Shown here in pieces: positions 5,780 to 8,692 of a stretch of 8,692 nucleotides of DNA. The notes below the pieces were generated by a model. The model searched no databases, was not told the DNA's origin, and worked only from the letters and a program-made list of their open reading frames with translations. The stretch's first letter is position 1; every line of letters begins with the position of its first letter. The translations under genes and the position numbers were made by a program. Source of the DNA: an uncultured Bacteroidales bacterium (lineage in GTDB: Bacteria; Bacteroidota; Bacteroidia; Bacteroidales; UBA932); contig ONFK01000053.1 of assembly GCA_900317065.1 (NCBI GenBank), forward strand, positions 1 to 8,692, written 5' to 3'.

Positions 5780-6505
5780 TCAAACTTTCGCCACTATTTT
5801 GCGGAAGCGCAGCCGTATGACTCCCCAGAATGCCTCGCCGAATATACCACTGGACATTTTCGACGTCCCTTCCTGACGGTTGATGAAGATAACAGGCACC
5901 TCGGCAAGCTTGAAGCCAAGGCGGACTGCAGTGTATTTCATTTCTATCTGGAACCCATAGCCCTTCATCTCAACCTTGTCGAAATCGATAGTCTCGAGCA
6001 CCTTACGGCTGTAGCATACGAACCCGGCAGTACTGTCGAATATCTTGACGCGCAATGTTTTACGCACAAAGATAGATGCACAGTACGACATCAGGATCCT
6101 GCCGAGCGGCCAGTTTACCACGCTGACACCGTTGCAGTAACGGGAGCCGACCGACATGTCGGCGCCGTCCTCGCAAGCCGCCAGCAGACGGGGGACGTCT
6201 GCAGGATCGTGGGAAAAGTCGGCATCCATCTCGAACACATAGTCGTAATCCCTCTCCAACGCCCAACGGAAACCGGCAATATACGCTGTTCCCAGACCGA
6301 ACTTGCCGCTCCGTTCAACGAGGAACAGCCTTCCGTCCGATTCCGGGATCAACTCCCTGACTGCCGCGGCAGTACCGTCCGGAGAGCCGTCGTCTATTAT
6401 AAGGACATCATAAGAACCTTCAAGACCGAGAACGGCACGGATAATGTTCCGGACATTCTCGATCTCGTTGTATGTGGGGATAATGACCAGTTTCTTCTTC
6501 ATCAT
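5780..6505 (-). CDS. Polyprenol-phosphate mannose synthase-like glycosyltransferase (Dpm1 type)
   Basis: This 241-residue GT2 enzyme carries the Dpm1 motif series: PTYNE (10-14), DDGSPDGT (38-45), KFGLGTAYIAGF (68-79), MDADFSHDP (93-101) with the metal-binding DAD, GSRY (120-123), NWPLGR (131-136), GYGFQIE (182-188) and EGTSKMS (212-218). Family members transfer mannose, or sometimes glucose, from a nucleotide-sugar to polyprenyl phosphate, making a lipid-linked donor for glycosylation beyond the membrane. There is no transmembrane tail, so it should act at the inner face of the inner membrane as a soluble or peripheral enzyme. Its ATG overlaps the TGA of the upstream gene (ATGA), a sign of translational coupling; the second ATG is an equally possible start. 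The sugar is not settled by sequence alone. No terminator is seen before tRNA-Val. Confidence 0.9.
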   Translation of the reverse strand: MMKKKLVIIPTYNEIENVRNIIRAVLGLEGSYDVLIIDDGSPDGTAAAVRELIPESDGRLFLVERSGKFGLGTAYIAGFRWALERDYDYVFEMDADFSHDPADVPRLLAACEDGADMSVGSRYCNGVSVVNWPLGRILMSYCASIFVRKTLRVKIFDSTAGFVCYSRKVLETIDFDKVEMKGYGFQIEMKYTAVRLGFKLAEVPVIFINRQEGTSKMSSGIFGEAFWGVIRLRFRKIVAKV

Positions 6506-6963
6506 TTCTTTTTGAGGAACCCTCCGAGTATACTTGTCGCAGCACCGAGCAGCGAAGAACCGCCGGACTTCTTGCCAGTAAGGGAAACGATTATGTCGTT
6601 GATGTCTACATCGCCGTCGCCGTCCTGATCCTTGAGGAAGCCTGAAAGCTTTCCGAGAACCCCGGGAATCAACCCTGTGAGGGAAGAGCCGAGGGCGCTG
6701 CCGAGTGACAGCTTGCCGAGAACATTCTTGTTGAAGAGATTGCCTGCAAGGGCGGTAACGGGACTTGACGCGACATCAGCCTTGCCGGTAAGAAGGTTCT
6801 TGACGATGTCGACGCCACCTGCTTTCGTTGCAGTCTGGGTAAGGCTTCCGAGGATAGAGTCGGACAGACCGCCCAGGACCTGATTCTTGATATTCGAGGG
6901 AATTTCGATTCCGCCGGCAGCAGACTTGACCTGCTGGGCAATGAAGTCACTGATAGATGCCAT
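6502..6963 (-). CDS. Small glycine-rich protein with one EF-hand/dockerin-like loop
   Basis: The product is 153 residues of unknown function with no signal peptide. It is rich in Gly, Ser, Leu and Ala, with several short amphipathic or hydrophobic stretches, for example around residues 25-60 and 83-110. Residues 112-123 (DQDGDGDVDIND) fit a 12-residue calcium-binding loop, with acidic residues at positions 1, 3, 5, 7, 9 and 12; this matches EF-hand and dockerin type I loops, but only one copy is present. The composition recalls DUF937-type proteins, a guess without a search. It ends in a hydrophobic segment and three lysines. A promoter lies just upstream, and its stop overlaps the start of the Dpm1-like gene by 4 nt, so the two proteins are made together. 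Coding status is supported by this overlap, by length and by the coherent motif. Confidence 0.82.
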   Translation of the reverse strand: MASISDFIAQQVKSAAGGIEIPSNIKNQVLGGLSDSILGSLTQTATKAGGVDIVKNLLTGKADVASSPVTALAGNLFNKNVLGKLSLGSALGSSLTGLIPGVLGKLSGFLKDQDGDGDVDINDIIVSLTGKKSGGSSLLGAATSILGGFLKKK

Positions 6964-6986
6964 GTTCGTTTCGTTTTATATCCTCA

Positions 6987-7017
6987 CAAATATATATTTT
7001 TATTTTGACAAAGCCAA
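6987..7017 (-). promoter_or_regulatory. Promoter of the EF-hand protein / Dpm1-like pair
   Basis: The minus strand has TTG at 7017-7015, a 20-nt spacer and TATATTTG at 6994-6987, exact consensus in both boxes. The -7 box ends 23 nt before the ATG. The -33 box lies within the final codons of tex, so the pair can be transcribed without tex, although no terminator separates them. Confidence 0.72.
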
Positions 7018-8692
7018 GGAAATCCTGCGTCGCTCAAGATCTACGCCGATAACCCGGACTTTGATCTGCTGGTGCAGTTTCAGCACCCTGGAAGGATCAG
7101 TGCCCCGGGGTCCGAGTTGGGAGACATGCAAAAGACCGTTGTCGTGAAGCCCGATGTCCACAAACGCCCCGAAGGCGGTTATGTTCGTTACAATACCTGG
7201 AAGTTCCATCCCCGTCCTGAGATCCTCAAGTTCGTGGATGTCGTCGGCGAATGCAAAGTCGGATGCCGCCTCGCGGGGGTCCAGCCCGGGTTTTGCAAGT
7301 TCCTTGAGAATATCGTTCACGGTAGGCAGGCCGACCTCCCCCTCCACATACTTCTCTGCATGGATGCGCGAGCACAGTTCTGCATTTCCGACCAGTTCCC
7401 TGACGCTGACTCCTAGATCCGCAGCCATCCTGTCCACGACAAAATAGGATTCGGGGTGCACGGCACTGTCGTCCAGGGGATTCGCAGCGCCCTTGACACG
7501 CAGGAATCCGGCGCATTGCTCGAACGCCTTCGCCCCCAGGCGGGGCACCTTTTTCAATTCGGAGCGGGAGGAAAAGCCTCCGTTCTCCGAGCGGTACGCC
7601 ACGATATTGGCGGCGAGCTGCGGGCCTATCCCGGCGACATAGCGGAGCAGATACGGACTGGCCGTATTCAGATTCACTCCCACCGCATTCACGCAAGCCT
7701 CGACGGTATTGTCGAGTTTCTCCTTCAAAAGGGCCTGGTCGACATCGTGCTGATACTGTCCTATCCCCAGATTCTTGGGATCTATCTTCACCAGTTCAGC
7801 CAGAGGGTCCATGAGCCTGCGGCCGATGGAAACCGCCCCGCGTACCGTCACATCCTCGTCCGGGAACTCTTCCCTTCCGACCTCGGATGCGGAGTAGATG
7901 GAGGCGCCGTCTTCGCTCACTGTCCAGACCTTGCATCCCTTCGGCAGTTCCAGTTTGCGGAAGAACTCGCCCGTTTCCCTGCTGGCGGTGCCGTTGCCTA
8001 TGGCCACGGCCTCTATGCGGTATTTCTCCAGCATCTCCTGCACTGCGACAAGGGCCTTGACCTTTTCGTTCTGCGGGGGATGCGGATAGATGATGGTATG
8101 GCAGATCAGCCCCCCCTGCTCGTCAAGGCAGGCAATCTTGCATCCGTTGCGGAATCCGGGATCCACGGCCATGGTCCGCTTCTGCCCGACCGGAGCCCCC
8201 AGAAGCAACTGCCTCAGGTTTTCTCCGAACACACGTATGCTCTCTGCGTCGGCTTTCTCCTTTGCCTCCCTGATGACTTCGGCGCTGATGGAAGGCTCCA
8301 GCAGGCGCTTGAAAGAATCATCCACGGCCTCGCGTATCTGCTCGCCCAGTTCCCCTGAGGGATAACCCTGCATCTGGCAGAAATCGTAGTAAATCTTCTT
8401 GGTGCAGCGCTCCTGGTCGGAATCGACGCTGACGCTGAGATAGCCCTCGTTCTCCGCGCGCAGGATGGCAAGCAGGCTGTGGGAAGGCACCTTGTCCAAT
8501 GGGCAGGACCAGTTGAAATAGCTGCGATACTTGTCGGCTTCGGGGCCTTCCGCCTTCTTCGTGACTTTAGAGACGACTCTCCGGGCACGGAAAATACGTC
8601 GCATGTTTTCCCTTATCGTTGCGGTTTCGCTGAGACGCTCGGCGATAATGTCCCGCGCCCCGCCGAGAGCGGCATCCGCATCCTCGACCTTG
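7000..8692 (-). CDS. tex: Transcription accessory protein Tex (C-terminal part)
   Basis: The frame runs from the right edge of the window to a TAA at 7002-7000, giving about 563 residues of a protein usually near 700-780; the N-terminus is outside. The Met at 8604 is internal, because the upstream codons continue a conserved Tex segment (ALGGARDIIAERLSE). In order: helical Tex core; a YqgF/RNase H-like domain from about 8180 (MAVDPGFRNGCK, then AIGNGTASRE and TVSEDGASIYSAS); tandem helix-hairpin-helix motifs at about 7690-7500 (NLNTASPYLL, VAGIGPQLAANI); and a C-terminal S1 RNA-binding domain at about 7212-7003 (GIVTNITAFGAFVDIG). Tex (YhgF in E. coli) binds nucleic acid and associates with transcription; its exact role is still debated. 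It lies upstream of the EF-hand/Dpm1 pair on the same strand, 36 nt away. Confidence 0.97.
   Translation of the reverse strand, partial: KVEDADAALGGARDIIAERLSETATIRENMRRIFRARRVVSKVTKKAEGPEADKYRSYFNWSCPLDKVPSHSLLAILRAENEGYLSVSVDSDQERCTKKIYYDFCQMQGYPSGELGEQIREAVDDSFKRLLEPSISAEVIREAKEKADAESIRVFGENLRQLLLGAPVGQKRTMAVDPGFRNGCKIACLDEQGGLICHTIIYPHPPQNEKVKALVAVQEMLEKYRIEAVAIGNGTASRETGEFFRKLELPKGCKVWTVSEDGASIYSASEVGREEFPDEDVTVRGAVSIGRRLMDPLAELVKIDPKNLGIGQYQHDVDQALLKEKLDNTVEACVNAVGVNLNTASPYLLRYVAGIGPQLAANIVAYRSENGGFSSRSELKKVPRLGAKAFEQCAGFLRVKGAANPLDDSAVHPESYFVVDRMAADLGVSVRELVGNAELCSRIHAEKYVEGEVGLPTVNDILKELAKPGLDPREAASDFAFADDIHELEDLRTGMELPGIVTNITAFGAFVDIGLHDNGLLHVSQLGPRGTDPSRVLKLHQQIKVRVIGVDLERRRISLALSK

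Noticed and set aside
7456..8358. A 300-codon open frame on the plus strand.
   Set aside because: It lies entirely antisense to tex, whose protein has clear conserved motifs throughout. The product has no recognisable domain. Long antisense frames are expected in GC-rich coding DNA.
8602..8604. Met codon at 8604 as the start of tex.
   Set aside because: The 29 codons upstream to the window edge stay open and read as a conserved Tex segment, so the gene continues beyond the window.
1..8692. CRISPR array, insertion sequence, toxin-antitoxin pair or defence operon.
   Set aside because: No regularly spaced repeats, transposase, paired small genes or defence-type domains are visible on either strand.

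Overview
The window looks like a chromosomal housekeeping stretch of a Bacteroidota bacterium, most likely a gut-type member of the Bacteroidales. This rests on four things: repeated promoter elements of the TTG-N19-21-TAnnTTTG type, no convincing Shine-Dalgarno sites before the start codons, a lipoprotein with a typical lipobox, and a tmRNA whose tag ends in NYALAA. The genus cannot be fixed from what is here.

Layout, left to right: the end of a probable surface protein (+, 1-303); a hairpin shared with tRNA-Ser(GGA) (-); a secreted endonuclease/exonuclease/phosphatase-fold lipoprotein (+, 551-1546); a hairpin shared with tmRNA/ssrA (-, 1600-1993); a two-part family-2 glycosyltransferase (-, 2020-3333) whose promoter reaches into the start of glpK; the glycerol uptake operon glpK-glpF (+, 3377-5597); a hairpin shared with tRNA-Val(UAC) (-); a polyprenol-phosphate-mannose-synthase-like glycosyltransferase (-, 5780-6505), translationally coupled to a small glycine-rich protein with one EF-hand/dockerin-like loop (-, 6502-6963); and the C-terminal part of the transcription accessory protein Tex (-, 7000 to the right edge).

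How the parts work together: GlpF lets glycerol into the cell and GlpK traps it as glycerol-3-phosphate; the two genes are 4 nt apart. tmRNA rescues stalled ribosomes. The tex, EF-hand and dpm1-like genes run in one direction into tRNA-Val, with internal promoters before the EF-hand gene and before the tRNA. All three stable RNAs lie on the minus strand, and each converges on a plus-strand gene with a single near-symmetric hairpin between them. No stretch longer than about 105 bases is free of genes.

I found no CRISPR array, insertion sequence, phage gene, toxin-antitoxin pair or defence system. No undescribed multi-gene system is evident. The points most worth a second look are the EF-hand protein coupled to the Dpm1-like enzyme, the compact divergent control region between the glycosyltransferase and glpK, the truncated first half of that glycosyltransferase, and a tmRNA tag without acidic residues.
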